From NCBI GenBank assembly GCA_945861935.1, contig CAMAVU010000004.1, positions 1-60,250 of the forward strand: 60,250 bases of DNA, written 5' to 3'. Below are positions 39,234 to 48,063 of the stretch, piece after piece. Each line of letters opens with the position of its first letter. Within the stretch, counting starts at the first letter, position 1. Position numbers and translations under genes: made by a program. The notes beneath the pieces were generated by a model. The model worked only from the letters and a program-made list of their open reading frames with translations, ran no database searches and was not told the DNA's origin. The stretch is from Bifidobacterium breve (GTDB lineage: Bacteria > Actinomycetota > Thermoleophilia > Miltoncostaeales > Miltoncostaeaceae).

Positions 39234-40021
39234 GCCGCCATCCTCAGTCGTCGGGTGAGCGCCAGGGCCGAGGCACCCACCGCGATGAGTGCCAGGCCGA
39301 GGGCGATCCCGGCGCCTGCGAGGGCCGTTCCCGCCGTACCGCCGCCAATGACCTCGAGGCGCATCGCCTCGACCAGATAGGAGATGGGGTTGGCCTGGGC
39401 CACGCCGGCGTACCAGCCAGTCATGGTCTCGAGCGGGAAGAACGCGGACGAGAAGAACAGCAGGGCGAAGAAGAGGGGGAACATCCCCTGGACGGCCTCC
39501 CCCGACCCCGTACGCAGAGCGAGGTACACGCCGAGACCCGCAACCGCCGCTGCGAACAGGGCGGTGATGGCGAGGATGATGAGGATCCCCCCGATCCCGG
39601 CCTGTACCCGCGCCCCGAATGCCGAGGCGATGCCGATGAAGAGGACCGCCTGACTCAGGCCGAGCGCGATGGAGGCACCCAACCGCCCCGTCAGGATCGC
39701 AATGCGGGACGCGGGCGATGCGATCAGGCGATCGAAGAACCCGTTCTCGATATCGGTGGCGAAGGCCGCTCCCGCGGTGGTCCCCGCGATGAGGACTCCC
39801 TGGATGATCGCGCCGCACACGGCGAAGTCGAGGAACCCGCGCACCGGCGGGAACCCGGGCACCACCCCGGGGGCTCCCCCGAACGATGCCGTGAAGATCG
39901 CCATCAGCATCAGGGGGAAGAACAGGGCCGGGAACCATGCCTGGGGAAGGCGCACGGTGGTGACGATGGACCGCCACGCCAGCGCGGCGGTCTGGCGCAT
40001 GACCGGCGTCGCGACGCTCAT
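39230..40021 (-). CDS. ABC-2 type permease (DrrB-like), first
   Basis: 263 residues, six membrane helices. IENGFFDRLIASPASRIAILTGRLG parallels the GGFFDRLQSSPAPR of the other permease, so the two are paralogs. FPLETMTGWYAGVAQANPISYLVEA is the conserved C-terminal segment. Overlaps the ATPase stop by 4 bases. Confidence 0.88.
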   Translation of the reverse strand: MSVATPVMRQTAALAWRSIVTTVRLPQAWFPALFFPLMLMAIFTASFGGAPGVVPGFPPVRGFLDFAVCGAIIQGVLIAGTTAGAAFATDIENGFFDRLIASPASRIAILTGRLGASIALGLSQAVLFIGIASAFGARVQAGIGGILIILAITALFAAAVAGLGVYLALRTGSGEAVQGMFPLFFALLFFSSAFFPLETMTGWYAGVAQANPISYLVEAMRLEVIGGGTAGTALAGAGIALGLALIAVGASALALTRRLRMAA

Positions 40022-40989
40022 GCGCCCGCGGCCGCGTCGGCGGCACCCTCCAGATGCCGGCCGGTGCACTTCAGGAAGACATCATCCAGCGTTGGCTCCG
40101 CCAGATCGATCTCCTGGAAGCGCACGCCGGCCTCGTCGAGTGCCCGCACGGCATCTGCCATCGCGGCCGAGCCACCGGGGAGTCGCACCCCGGCCCCGTT
40201 CACGGCCGAGCCCGGGACGATCCGGCCGAACCGGGCGAGCACGCGGGCGACGTCGTCGGGGCTCGACCCCTCACCGGCCGTGACGGTGAGCAGCGGTTCC
40301 CCGATCCCGGCCTTCAGCGCCTGCGGGGTTCCGTCCGCCACGATGCGCCCGCCATCAATGATTGCGACGCGATCCGCGAGTTGGTCGGCTTCCTCCAGAT
40401 ACTGGGTGGTGAGGAAGATCGTCGTGCCGTGCTCGGAGTTGAGCCGCCGCACCTCGTCCCACAGGGCTATGCGCGACGTGGGGTCGAGCCCGGTGGTCGG
40501 CTCATCGAGGAACAGGACCACGGGCTCGTGGACGAGCGAGAGTGCAAGATCGAGGCGCCTGCGCATCCCGCCCGAGTATGTGCCCACCCGCCGGTCGGCG
40601 GCATCTTCCAGGCCCACGCGCCCGAGCAGGTCGTCGGCCCGTGCACGACCGTCGGGCCGCCTGAGTCCGTGCAGCACCCCCTGGAGGCGCAGCAGCTCGC
40701 GTCCCGTCATGTAGGGGTCGATGGCCGCATCCTGCAGGGCCACCCCGATGCGCCGTCGCACGGCGCCCGGATTGGTCATCACATCGTGCCCTGCCACCAG
40801 TGCACTGCCCGACGTCGGCCGGAGCAGGGTGGCGAGCATGCGTACCATCGTGCTCTTGCCGGCGCCGTTGGGTCCGAGGAATCCGAAGACCCCGCCGGCA
40901 TCCACGGTGAGGGACACGCCGTCCACGGCCGTGATGCCGCCCTTGTATTCCCGTCTCAGGTCACGGGTCTCGACAGCCGGTGCGGTCAC
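40018..40989 (-). CDS. ABC transporter ATPase, DrrA-like
   Basis: 323 residues. Walker A GPNGAGKST, Q-loop (VALQDAAID), signature YSGGMRRRLDLA, Walker B FLDEPTTGLDP, and the switch position reads TTQYLEEAD, glutamine replacing histidine as in DrrA-type exporters. The C-terminal ~80 residues form the DrrA-type regulatory domain ending in FLKCTGRHLE. GTG 40989 with TATCGT 6 bp upstream; a TTG at 41004 is possible. First gene of the exporter/methyltransferase operon. Confidence 0.9.
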   Translation of the reverse strand: MTAPAVETRDLRREYKGGITAVDGVSLTVDAGGVFGFLGPNGAGKSTMVRMLATLLRPTSGSALVAGHDVMTNPGAVRRRIGVALQDAAIDPYMTGRELLRLQGVLHGLRRPDGRARADDLLGRVGLEDAADRRVGTYSGGMRRRLDLALSLVHEPVVLFLDEPTTGLDPTSRIALWDEVRRLNSEHGTTIFLTTQYLEEADQLADRVAIIDGGRIVADGTPQALKAGIGEPLLTVTAGEGSSPDDVARVLARFGRIVPGSAVNGAGVRLPGGSAAMADAVRALDEAGVRFQEIDLAEPTLDDVFLKCTGRHLEGAADAAAGA

Positions 40990-40995
40990 GCCGCC

Positions 40996-41001
40996 ACGAT
41001 A
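40996..41001 (-). promoter_or_regulatory. -10 hexamer TATCGT of exporter operon
   Basis: TATCGT on the minus strand, 6 bases before GTG 40989; leaderless-like spacing. Confidence 0.35.
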
Positions 41002-41038
41002 CAACCGTGCCGTGGCGGGGACGCTCTGGTCCAGTCGC

Positions 41039-41044
41039 TAGAGT
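41039..41044 (+). promoter_or_regulatory. -10 hexamer TAGAGT of DksA/TraR-type gene
   Basis: TAGAGT then 7 bases then ATG 41052; leaderless spacing. Confidence 0.38.
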
Positions 41045-41051
41045 CAGGCCC

Positions 41052-41405
41052 ATGGCCAAGGGTGAGGACCAGGCGGAGCGGCTGGCCCGCCTCGCGCGCG
41101 AGGCGCACCAGCGCGCGGCCGCCCACGACCTTGCCGCAGATGGTGGCGGGGCGAGTGATGCCCACCACCATCCGGCCGAGGCGGCCACCGATGCCGAGGC
41201 CCGCGAGCGTGAGTTGCGTGCGCACCTCCGGAGCCTTGAGGAGGAGGTGCGGCTCCTGCGTCTGGCCGAGGCCGCCCAACGTGGCGAGTACGGGATCTGC
41301 ACCGACTGCGGGATGCGCATCCCCGAGGCGCGCTTGGAGATCGTCCCCGACGCCGAGCGCTGTGTGGGGTGCCAGGAGGCGGCCGGCGGCGGCCGCCGGC
41401 GCTAG
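41052..41405 (+). CDS. DksA/TraR C4-type zinc finger protein
   Basis: 117 residues: coiled-coil N-terminus (RERELRAHLRSLEEEVRLLR) followed by EYGICTDCGMRIPEARLE and CVGCQ, a C-X2-C...C-X2-C zinc finger as in DksA. Such proteins bind the RNA polymerase secondary channel, but the acidic DksA tip (DxxDxA) is not obvious, so a role in transcription is inference. Its TAG stop interlocks with the stop of ctaA in CTAG. Confidence 0.82.
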   Translation: MAKGEDQAERLARLAREAHQRAAAHDLAADGGGASDAHHHPAEAATDAEARERELRAHLRSLEEEVRLLRLAEAAQRGEYGICTDCGMRIPEARLEIVPDAERCVGCQEAAGGGRRR

Positions 41406-42340
41406 GCGGGGGCGGACCCGGACGTGACGGGGCGCGCCAGGCGCCAGAGGGCGGCCACCCCCGTGCCCCAGACCAGGCCGGCCACGGATACGTGGAACAC
41501 CACGATCTCCCACGGCAGTTGGTTCCGCCATTGCACTTCGCCGATGACGACCTGCAGGGCGAACAGCGGGATGAAGGCCAGGGCGGGTATCAGGAACCCC
41601 CGGTCCGGGCCACGGGCCCGCGTGACCAGAGCAATGATGATCACCACGACGCCAAGGAGAATGACCGCCCGCACATGCCAGTACGCGGCGCCGTCCAACT
41701 GGCCGTACCGGTGGATCACCGCGGGGTCGCCCGAGTGGGGTCCCGCTGATGTGGTGAGCACCCCGGTCACCAGCGTGGTGATGAGGGAAACCGCTCCGAT
41801 GAGGGCCAGCCAGCCGACGCCGGGGCGGATGGCCCGCCGCACGCCCCGCATCACGTCGTCTGTGCCGAGGAACGCGATGACCGCCGCGGCGAGCGCGACG
41901 AGTGACAGGACGAAGTGCGACGACACGAGGAGGGGGTGGAGGTCGAAGACGACTGTCACGGCCCCCAGCGGAACCTGCCCGATGGTGGCCACGGCTGCGA
42001 TGACCGCCGGGATGGTTGTCCCCGCCCCGGCGGCGCGGGAGGAGAGTGCGACGATCGCAGACAGGATGGCCACCAGCATCACGCCGCCGGACAGCATCCG
42101 GTTCGTGTACTCGATCCACGCGTTGGCATCCATCGCCGGGATGACGCTCGTGTTCTCGCACAGCGGCCAGTCAGTGCATCCCAGCCCGGATCCCGTCAGG
42201 CGCACGATTCCGCCGCTCGGGATGATGGCCCACAGGAGTCCCATCGCGATGCCCGTGACCCACCGCACACCGCGTTGCGAGGTGAGGGCGGCCCAGCCGC
42301 GTCGGCGGCCTTCCGGCGCGGGGGCGGGATGCGTACTCAC
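41402..42340 (-). CDS. ctaA: Heme A synthase CtaA
   Basis: Oxidises heme O to heme A for aa3-type cytochrome oxidase. 312 residues, eight membrane helices. GSGLGCTDWPLC carries the conserved cysteine pair of the extracellular loop; heme-ligand histidines appear in HPLLVSSHF, near YWHVRA and in FHVSVAGL; IEYTNRMLSG precedes helix 2. GTG 42340 is preceded by TACGAT at 6 bp and GTGACC at -35 with a 17-bp spacer, the clearest full promoter here. Implies aerobic respiration. Confidence 0.92.
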   Translation of the reverse strand: MSTHPAPAPEGRRRGWAALTSQRGVRWVTGIAMGLLWAIIPSGGIVRLTGSGLGCTDWPLCENTSVIPAMDANAWIEYTNRMLSGGVMLVAILSAIVALSSRAAGAGTTIPAVIAAVATIGQVPLGAVTVVFDLHPLLVSSHFVLSLVALAAAVIAFLGTDDVMRGVRRAIRPGVGWLALIGAVSLITTLVTGVLTTSAGPHSGDPAVIHRYGQLDGAAYWHVRAVILLGVVVIIIALVTRARGPDRGFLIPALAFIPLFALQVVIGEVQWRNQLPWEIVVFHVSVAGLVWGTGVAALWRLARPVTSGSAPA

Positions 42341-42913
42341 GTGCCGATCGTAGACCCGCCACCGCCGGGGGTCACGGGGACGACCGTCCATACCGACGAC
42401 GATGAGTCGCGGCCCCGCGGGTTGGGTGCGGGTCTCTGCATCACCATCCTCGCCATCGGGATGGCTGTGGCCTTCGGCGCAGGGACCGACTCGGATGTCG
42501 AGACCCCCGTCCACATCGTGGCCCAGCAGGCCCAGACCGCCGAGGCGGGTGCGCCGCCCACCACTCCGTCGGGGCGCCCGGTCGCCGTGGCCTTCGGGGT
42601 GTCCTTTCCGGACCTCGCACGCCGTCTGGGATGGCGGCCCGTGGGCCGCCGTGATGACGTGGTGGACGGCAGGCAGGTGAGCACGGTCGTCTACGGCCGC
42701 GAGGGGAGGCGCCTGGCGTACTCGGTTGTGGACGGGCCCCCGCTCCCCGCGCCTCCGGGCGCCAGGACCGTGCCGGGAGGCGGCCCCGGCGCCATCCCGT
42801 TCGAGTCGGCCGGACGCACGGCCGTGATGACCACCCGGGACGGCCGCTCGGTCCTGGTGTCGGGTGCCGGCGTCCCGCGGGTGGCCCTCATCCGGGCGGC
42901 CCGGACACGATGA
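42329..42913 (+). CDS. Single-pass membrane protein, unknown
   Basis: 194 residues: short proline-rich N-terminus, one membrane helix (~34-50, LGAGLCITILAIGMAVAFGAG) and an outside domain containing FPDLARRLGWRPVGRRDD and a C-terminal PRVALIRAA strand; it resembles small anchored domains of anti-sigma or sensor type but no family is recognised. ATG 42329 overlaps ctaA divergently; GTG 42341 is the other half of a CACGTG whose first half is the ctaA start. Its stop overlaps copCD (ATGA), so the two may act together in copper handling. Confidence 0.65.
   Translation: MRTHVPIVDPPPPGVTGTTVHTDDDESRPRGLGAGLCITILAIGMAVAFGAGTDSDVETPVHIVAQQAQTAEAGAPPTTPSGRPVAVAFGVSFPDLARRLGWRPVGRRDDVVDGRQVSTVVYGREGRRLAYSVVDGPPLPAPPGARTVPGGGPGAIPFESAGRTAVMTTRDGRSVLVSGAGVPRVALIRAARTR
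42347..42352 (-). promoter_or_regulatory. -10 hexamer TACGAT of ctaA
   Basis: TACGAT on the minus strand, 6 bases before GTG 42340, with GTGACC 17 bp further upstream as a -35. It lies inside the first codons of the divergent gene. Confidence 0.45.
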
Positions 42914-44334
42914 GCGCACGCCCGACGGAACCGCTGGGTGCCCGGTGGTCCAGGGCCGTCGTCAGCGTGCTCGTGACCGTGGCCGTCGCGATCATGATGT
43001 CGTGGGCCGCCGGGTCGGCCGCCGCTGCACCGGCCGCGGTGACCCCGGGACCGGGGGCTGTTCTGGCGGATCCGCCGGCCGCAGTGCGAGTGGTGATGAG
43101 CTCACCGGTCGAACCGGCCCTGGCCCGGGCACGTGTGGAGGGCCCGGGCGGTGCATCGTCGTCCGTCGTGCGGGCCGGTGACGCGGACCCGGAGGCCCTT
43201 GTCATTCCGGTGCCACAGGATGGGATGGGCACATACGCCGTCGCGTGGTCCGGACTCACACGCGACGGCCATCCGTTCGCGGGGCAGTCCACCTTCGCCG
43301 TGGGCACGGCCACTCCCGTCGCGGCCGCCGTGGCTCCGGAGGGAGGGGACGGCACGGGCCCACCCGGGATCATCGCGAGGTTCCTCGTGCTCGTGGGGGC
43401 GCTCGGCACCGCGGGTCTGGCCTTCGGGCTGGCATGGGTGGTCGGCGGAGCCCTGCGGTCCGGCGGCATCGCGCCGCCCGGGGTTGGCGGTGCCGAACGC
43501 CTTCGGGCCGCCGCCCAGGCCGCCGCCGCCGCCCCGTCCCGGCGCTTGTGGGCGACGTGGTGGGCACTCCTCGCGGTCTGGGTCGGTGGTCTGGCCCTGG
43601 CCCTGCCAGTGCAGGCGGCGGCGGTGGGCGGGGAGTGGGCCGACCTCCTCTGGGGTTCCCGATGGGGAACCGCGTGGGTGGGGCTGGCGGTGCTCTCGGT
43701 GGCCGCTGCCGCTGCAGGCATCGTCGTGCGGGGCGGCGACCCGACGGCGGCTCTCAGGAGCCCCCGCATGTACGCGCTCGCCGTACCGGGCATCGCCGCG
43801 GCGGTCATCATGTCGTGGTCCGGGCACGCAGGCAGCGGCACGGATGCAGGGCTGGGGGTGGCGATCGACTCGGTACACGGGTGGGCCACCGCAGCATGGC
43901 TCGGCGGGCTCGTGATGCTGCTGGTTTTCGCGCTTCCCCTGCTGGGCGCCATGGCCCGGGACGCGCGGGTGCGCCTGGGAGCCGGCATCCTCGTGCGCTT
44001 CTCGTCGCTCGCGATCGCCGCCGTCGTCGTGCTGGTCATCACCGGTGTGTACCGGGCCCTCGCGGAGTTGCCGACCCTCTCGGCTCTGTGGACCTCCGGC
44101 TACGGCATGGCCCTGCTCGTGAAGATGGGGATCTTCGCCGTGATGCTGGGCATGGCCCTGTGGAACCGGCTGGTGCTGCATCCCCGGCTGGAGCGCGCGG
44201 CACTGGGCGTCCTCCCGCCGGGGAAGGGTGATGGACTCCCGGCGCTCCGGGCCAGCGTGCGCGGGGAGGTCGTCCTGGCGGGTCTTGTCATGGCCGCGGT
44301 CGCCGTGCTTGTGGGGATCCCGCCCCCGGTCTGA
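42910..44334 (+). CDS. CopC-CopD fusion, copper transport/resistance protein
   Basis: 474 residues. Signal/anchor helix ~15-40, then a CopC-like beta-domain (~45-135: PGPGAVLADPPAAVRVVMSSPV; DGHPFAGQSTFAVG) and an eight-helix CopD membrane part (HGWATAAWLGGL with the conserved histidine; LVRFSSLAIAAVVVLVITGVYRAL; TSGYGMALLVKMGIF). YcnJ-type proteins of this layout bind copper outside and move it inwards. The N-terminal copper-binding histidine of CopC is replaced (mature start APAAV), while the histidine in DGHP remains. ATG overlaps the preceding gene; adjacent to ctaA, consistent with supplying copper for cytochrome oxidase. Confidence 0.85.
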   Translation: MSARPTEPLGARWSRAVVSVLVTVAVAIMMSWAAGSAAAAPAAVTPGPGAVLADPPAAVRVVMSSPVEPALARARVEGPGGASSSVVRAGDADPEALVIPVPQDGMGTYAVAWSGLTRDGHPFAGQSTFAVGTATPVAAAVAPEGGDGTGPPGIIARFLVLVGALGTAGLAFGLAWVVGGALRSGGIAPPGVGGAERLRAAAQAAAAAPSRRLWATWWALLAVWVGGLALALPVQAAAVGGEWADLLWGSRWGTAWVGLAVLSVAAAAAGIVVRGGDPTAALRSPRMYALAVPGIAAAVIMSWSGHAGSGTDAGLGVAIDSVHGWATAAWLGGLVMLLVFALPLLGAMARDARVRLGAGILVRFSSLAIAAVVVLVITGVYRALAELPTLSALWTSGYGMALLVKMGIFAVMLGMALWNRLVLHPRLERAALGVLPPGKGDGLPALRASVRGEVVLAGLVMAAVAVLVGIPPPV

Positions 44335-44351
44335 CGGGCATCATCCCGGGC

Positions 44352-45644
44352 ATGGGTCGCCTGCCATCACGCGTGCGGGTGTATGACGTCGATGATGTCG
44401 TCACAGCGCTTGAGCGCGTCATCTCCGAGCACACGCGGACCGTCCAGATCCGGGGTGAGGTCGTGAACCTCCGGAGCGGCCGGGACGGGCGCATGCATTG
44501 GTTCCGCCTCGAGGACCCCCGTGATGGCCACGACGCCCGTCTTGACTGCTTCGCGTTCGCCACCGACGTCGCCGACGGCCACGTTCTGGTGGATGGCTCG
44601 GTCATCGAGGCCACGGCACGACCGGATTTCTCGCGACGCGACGGCCACCTCATCGTCCGCCTCCACGGGATCCAGCAGGCGGGCGAGGGCGCCCTGCGTC
44701 GGATGATCGAGGAGCGGCGGCGGCATCTGGCCGCCGAAGGTCTCTTCGATGCCGCACTCAAGCGCCCGCTGCCCTTCGTGCCGAGGGCGGTCGGGCTCGT
44801 CACGGCTGCGGGGAGCGCCGCGCTGGCAGACGTGCTCCGGCGGATCGAGGGGCGTTTCCCACTGCCGGTCATCGTGGTCCCCGCGGCCATGCAGGGAGCG
44901 GCCTGCGCCGACGAGGTCATCGCAGCGCTGGCCGCCCTCGATGCCGACCCGCGTGTGGACGTGATCCTCATCGTCCGCGGTGGTGGATCCCTGCAGGACC
45001 TCCTGCCGTTCAGCGAGGAGCGCGTCGTCCGGGCCATCCGTGCCTCGGGAACCCCCGTCGTCGCCGGCATCGGTCATGAGCCGGACACCACCCTCGCATG
45101 TCTGGCCGCCGATGCGCGGGCCGCCACGCCGACAGCCGCTGCCGACATGGTCGTGCCCGAGCGGTCCGTCCTCGCCGAGGACCTCGCCGCGCTTCGGCGC
45201 CGACTGGCGGCCGGAACCCGGCGTACGGCCATGCGGGCGCGTCGGGACCTCGACCTCATCGGATCCCGTCCGGGGCTGGTGCGACCGCACGACACGATCG
45301 TACGACGCCGGCTGGATGCGGCCGGGGCCTTGGGGCAGCGCCTCCACCGCGCCGCGCGCGGCGCGGTGGATCACCCGCAACGGGATCTCCGGGGGCTGTC
45401 GTCGCGCACGGTGCGCGGAATGGCCCACGCGCGCGCCGCCGGCGGCGCGCGCGTGGCGGTGCTGTCTGCCCGACTGGCTGCGCGCGACCCGCTGCACCGG
45501 CTTGCCGACGGTTTCGCGCTTGTCCGCGACGCCCGGGGGATGGCGATCGCCTCGGCGAGGGCCGCCGCCGCAGCCGGTCGCCTCACCCTCGAGTTCGGCG
45601 ATGGCATCATCAGCGCTCGCGTGACCGACGAGGGAGAGACATGA
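44352..45644 (+). CDS. xseA: Exodeoxyribonuclease VII, large subunit
   Basis: Catalytic subunit degrading single-stranded DNA from both ends. 430 residues: OB-fold N-domain (VRVYDVDDVVTALERVI; IRGEVVNLRSG), then the catalytic domain with VGLVTAAGSAALADV, IVRGGGSLQDLLPFSEE and GIGHEPDTTLACLAADARAATPTAAA, all conserved. The coiled-coil region follows and ends with DPLHRLADGFALVRD. Overlaps xseB by 4 bases. Confidence 0.94.
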   Translation: MGRLPSRVRVYDVDDVVTALERVISEHTRTVQIRGEVVNLRSGRDGRMHWFRLEDPRDGHDARLDCFAFATDVADGHVLVDGSVIEATARPDFSRRDGHLIVRLHGIQQAGEGALRRMIEERRRHLAAEGLFDAALKRPLPFVPRAVGLVTAAGSAALADVLRRIEGRFPLPVIVVPAAMQGAACADEVIAALAALDADPRVDVILIVRGGGSLQDLLPFSEERVVRAIRASGTPVVAGIGHEPDTTLACLAADARAATPTAAADMVVPERSVLAEDLAALRRRLAAGTRRTAMRARRDLDLIGSRPGLVRPHDTIVRRRLDAAGALGQRLHRAARGAVDHPQRDLRGLSSRTVRGMAHARAAGGARVAVLSARLAARDPLHRLADGFALVRDARGMAIASARAAAAAGRLTLEFGDGIISARVTDEGET

Positions 45645-45910
45645 GCGACGACGGGCCCGGCATTGAGGGGTTGCGGATCGAGGGTGCCGGGGATATCCCA
45701 TCGGGCACGCGCTTTGAGGATGCCGTCCGGGAACTCGAGCGGTGCGTTGACCGGCTTGAGTCGGGCGATGCGGGGCTCGACGAGGCGCTTCAGTTGTTCC
45801 GCCGGGGAACGGCGCTTCAGGCGTGGTGCGAGGGCCGGCTGGAGGAGATCAGGGTGCAGGTGGAGGAGCTCACGGGTGGCGGCGATGCCCCGGGCGGCGC
45901 GCGCTCCTAG
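45641..45910 (+). CDS. xseB: Exodeoxyribonuclease VII, small subunit
   Basis: 89 residues; the conserved two-helix core RFEDAVRELERCVDRLESGDAGLDEALQLFRRGTALQAWCEGRL-type pattern lies at ~24-68. It stabilises XseA. A 20-residue N-terminal extension is unusual. ATG overlaps the xseA stop. Its TAG interlocks with the TAG of the convergent membrane-protein gene. Confidence 0.92.
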   Translation: MSDDGPGIEGLRIEGAGDIPSGTRFEDAVRELERCVDRLESGDAGLDEALQLFRRGTALQAWCEGRLEEIRVQVEELTGGGDAPGGARS

Positions 45911-46419
45911 GTGCCTGCGGACCCGCCACGCGGCTCTGCCCACAGCGATGTGCGGACGGTGGCGAAGGGGACGCGGGTCACCTGGCGCAGGATCACGACG
46001 TCCCGCTCGTGCTCCAGGCGCGCGATCCATCCCCGTGACCGCAGGTCGGTGAGCCCGGCCGCGAACGCCAGCCCCGCGAGCAGGGCGGCGAACTGGACCC
46101 ACGCGAAGAGCGCGAGCACCACGAGCACGAGGGCGATGAGCGCGGGGAGCCCGCACCGGCGGAGGGTGGCCGAGTCGGCCTCGGCCACCAGCCCCGTCGG
46201 CGGGGGCGCGGCCCCCGCGACCGCGTTGCGCAGCCAGCCGCCGCTCACGACGACCTGCGCGAGGCCGAAGACGACCGCGACGATCATGAACGGGATGATG
46301 GCCAGGCCCGGGCTGCCGCCCGTCATGATCGCCGCGGCGACCACTCCGACCACTCCGACCATGGCGAGCCCCCAACCGTCGATGGCGAGGTCACGGGCGA
46401 TAGGCGATACGACCGGCAT
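45907..46419 (-). CDS. Membrane protein, unknown (PH-domain-like tail)
   Basis: 170 residues with about four membrane helices in two hairpins (LAMVGVVGVVAAAIM; LAIIPFMIVAVVFGLAQVV; ALIALVLVVLALFAWVQF; a further LLAGLAFAAGL) and a soluble C-terminus (DLRSRGWIARLEHERDVVIL). No family recognised with confidence. ATG 46419; convergent stop shared with xseB in CTAG. Lies 9 bp beyond the secreted-protein gene, in the same direction. Confidence 0.7.
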   Translation of the reverse strand: MPVVSPIARDLAIDGWGLAMVGVVGVVAAAIMTGGSPGLAIIPFMIVAVVFGLAQVVVSGGWLRNAVAGAAPPPTGLVAEADSATLRRCGLPALIALVLVVLALFAWVQFAALLAGLAFAAGLTDLRSRGWIARLEHERDVVILRQVTRVPFATVRTSLWAEPRGGSAGT

Positions 46420-46428
46420 GGGATGGGA

Positions 46429-48012
46429 CTAAACCACAACGAGGACCAGCGAGCGCCCCGTGCCACTGTGCGGAGTCGCCGTGATGATCCATCGGCCGCG
46501 CCCCAGGGACGCACCGCCGAGCACGCCCGAGAGCACGATCGTATTCGCCCCGTCCGTGCCGGTCAGGGTGATGGCCCCGGCCTCGGCGCTGCTGTTCGCG
46601 CGCCGTGCGGAGATGCGCACGTGCGCTGGTGATGACAGGCCGAAGGTGATCCGGACGGCCTGACGGGGGCGCACGCGCGCGGGACGCGCCCTCAGATCGA
46701 CGACGAGTGATGGCCCGGTCCCCGTGGGTCCGGCCAGCCCGGTCGCGGTCATCACCCCGGACGGTGCAAAGGAGGGGTCGGAGACGGGGTCCGTCCACTG
46801 CCACACCACCGGTGCGACCCCGTCGTCACCTATGGCGGCCGCGGGCGCGATGGCCGGCCGCCCGGGGTCGGAGATGGTGGCGGACTGCTGGAAGTTCCCG
46901 CCCGGCATCCGGAGGCTCGCCTGGGCCACGGCCCTGCCCTCCTCGACCGCGGGCCAGGTGACCACGGCGTATCCGCTGCTGTTCATCGCGAGCGCGGGGC
47001 CTCCCGCGGTGATGCCCGGTCCCGACAGGTCGTGGGCCGTGGCCCACGGACCCCCCGCAGGGCGCGTGGTCACCTGAATGACACCGCTCCGGCTCCATGC
47101 GGCGATGGCATTTCCCATCCCGTCGAGTGCAACGCGTGCTCCCCGGACCTGCGACGCGGGCTGCGAGAGGTCGTCGGGTGTGCTCCACCCGCCGGTGATC
47201 GGCCGGATCGCGGCCTGGGCCACCACCGACCCGCTCCGCGTGAGGGTCCACGCGGCGATCGCGGTGCCGTCCGGGGCCAGCGCAACGGACGGGTCGAGCA
47301 CGACGGCGGTGCCCGGTGGCGACACGGAGTCCGGGGGGGAGAACCCACCCGCAGGTCCCCGGGTGGCCGAGCGCACGCGGTAGGTCCCGCCCTCGTCCTG
47401 ACGCCACAGCACGATGACGCCCGTGCGTCCCCCTGCGACGGCCGGCGTGGACGCCGGCTCGCCCGGGGGAGATACCGTGGCCACCGGGCCAAAGCGCCCG
47501 GTGGCCCCGCCGCACACGGCCCGGACGGCGGACGGCGAGGCGCCGTCGGGGGGGCCCGCCGACCATGCGATCAGTGGTGCGCAGGCGAGTCCGAAGGCGA
47601 TGTGCGGGGATGTGGCCAACTGCCCTCGGGGCGAGATGGCGACGGCGGGGAGGAAGCGCCGACGCGCCGGACGGATGCTCGCGTACACACGCCCAGCCTG
47701 GATCCAGGTGACGGCGGCCAACCCCCCGTCGGTCATGGCGACCGTGACATCCGTCGCCCCGCGCCCGCTGCCCGGCACGCGAACAGGCGAGAACCATGGT
47801 CCGCCCGGCCTGCGCAGGGTCACCCGCACGCCGTCGCGGGCGCTCCACGCGGCCACCGCACGGCCGGCGCCGTTACCCGCCACCGCCGGGGGGCCGGCGC
47901 CCCGGACGGCGGGTGCGACCGCCGTGGGCGGCAGCCACGGTGTGGCGCCGGAGGCGACCGACGGGAGGGCCAGCAGTGCAAGGACGACGGTGGGGCGGAG
48001 CACGCTGCCCAT
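46429..48012 (-). CDS. Secreted beta-propeller-like repeat protein
   Basis: 527 residues. Signal peptide 1-~22 (LRPTVVLALLALPSVASG, cleavage near A22). Seven or so ~50-residue repeats of the form VALDGMGNAIAAWSRSG...VQVTTRPAGGPWATAHDLS, ALAMNSSGYAVVTWP and VALAPDGTAIAAWTL, as in secreted BNR/sialidase-like propellers. The C-terminal ~100 residues form a separate Ig/filamin-like domain (VRITFGLSSPAHVRIS). It shares repeat style with the secreted protein at 25753-28737, so both may serve the same surface function. No catalytic residues are evident. Confidence 0.78.
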   Translation of the reverse strand: MGSVLRPTVVLALLALPSVASGATPWLPPTAVAPAVRGAGPPAVAGNGAGRAVAAWSARDGVRVTLRRPGGPWFSPVRVPGSGRGATDVTVAMTDGGLAAVTWIQAGRVYASIRPARRRFLPAVAISPRGQLATSPHIAFGLACAPLIAWSAGPPDGASPSAVRAVCGGATGRFGPVATVSPPGEPASTPAVAGGRTGVIVLWRQDEGGTYRVRSATRGPAGGFSPPDSVSPPGTAVVLDPSVALAPDGTAIAAWTLTRSGSVVAQAAIRPITGGWSTPDDLSQPASQVRGARVALDGMGNAIAAWSRSGVIQVTTRPAGGPWATAHDLSGPGITAGGPALAMNSSGYAVVTWPAVEEGRAVAQASLRMPGGNFQQSATISDPGRPAIAPAAAIGDDGVAPVVWQWTDPVSDPSFAPSGVMTATGLAGPTGTGPSLVVDLRARPARVRPRQAVRITFGLSSPAHVRISARRANSSAEAGAITLTGTDGANTIVLSGVLGGASLGRGRWIITATPHSGTGRSLVLVVV

Positions 48013-48063
48013 CGTAGGCCCACGACGGAAGGGGAGGGGCAATCTTCGTCGAATCAGTCGCAC

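Noticed and set aside
37843-40989. Antibiotic biosynthesis cluster around the DrrA-like exporter
   Set aside because: Only an exporter and one O-methyltransferase; no synthase, carrier or regulator genes around them.
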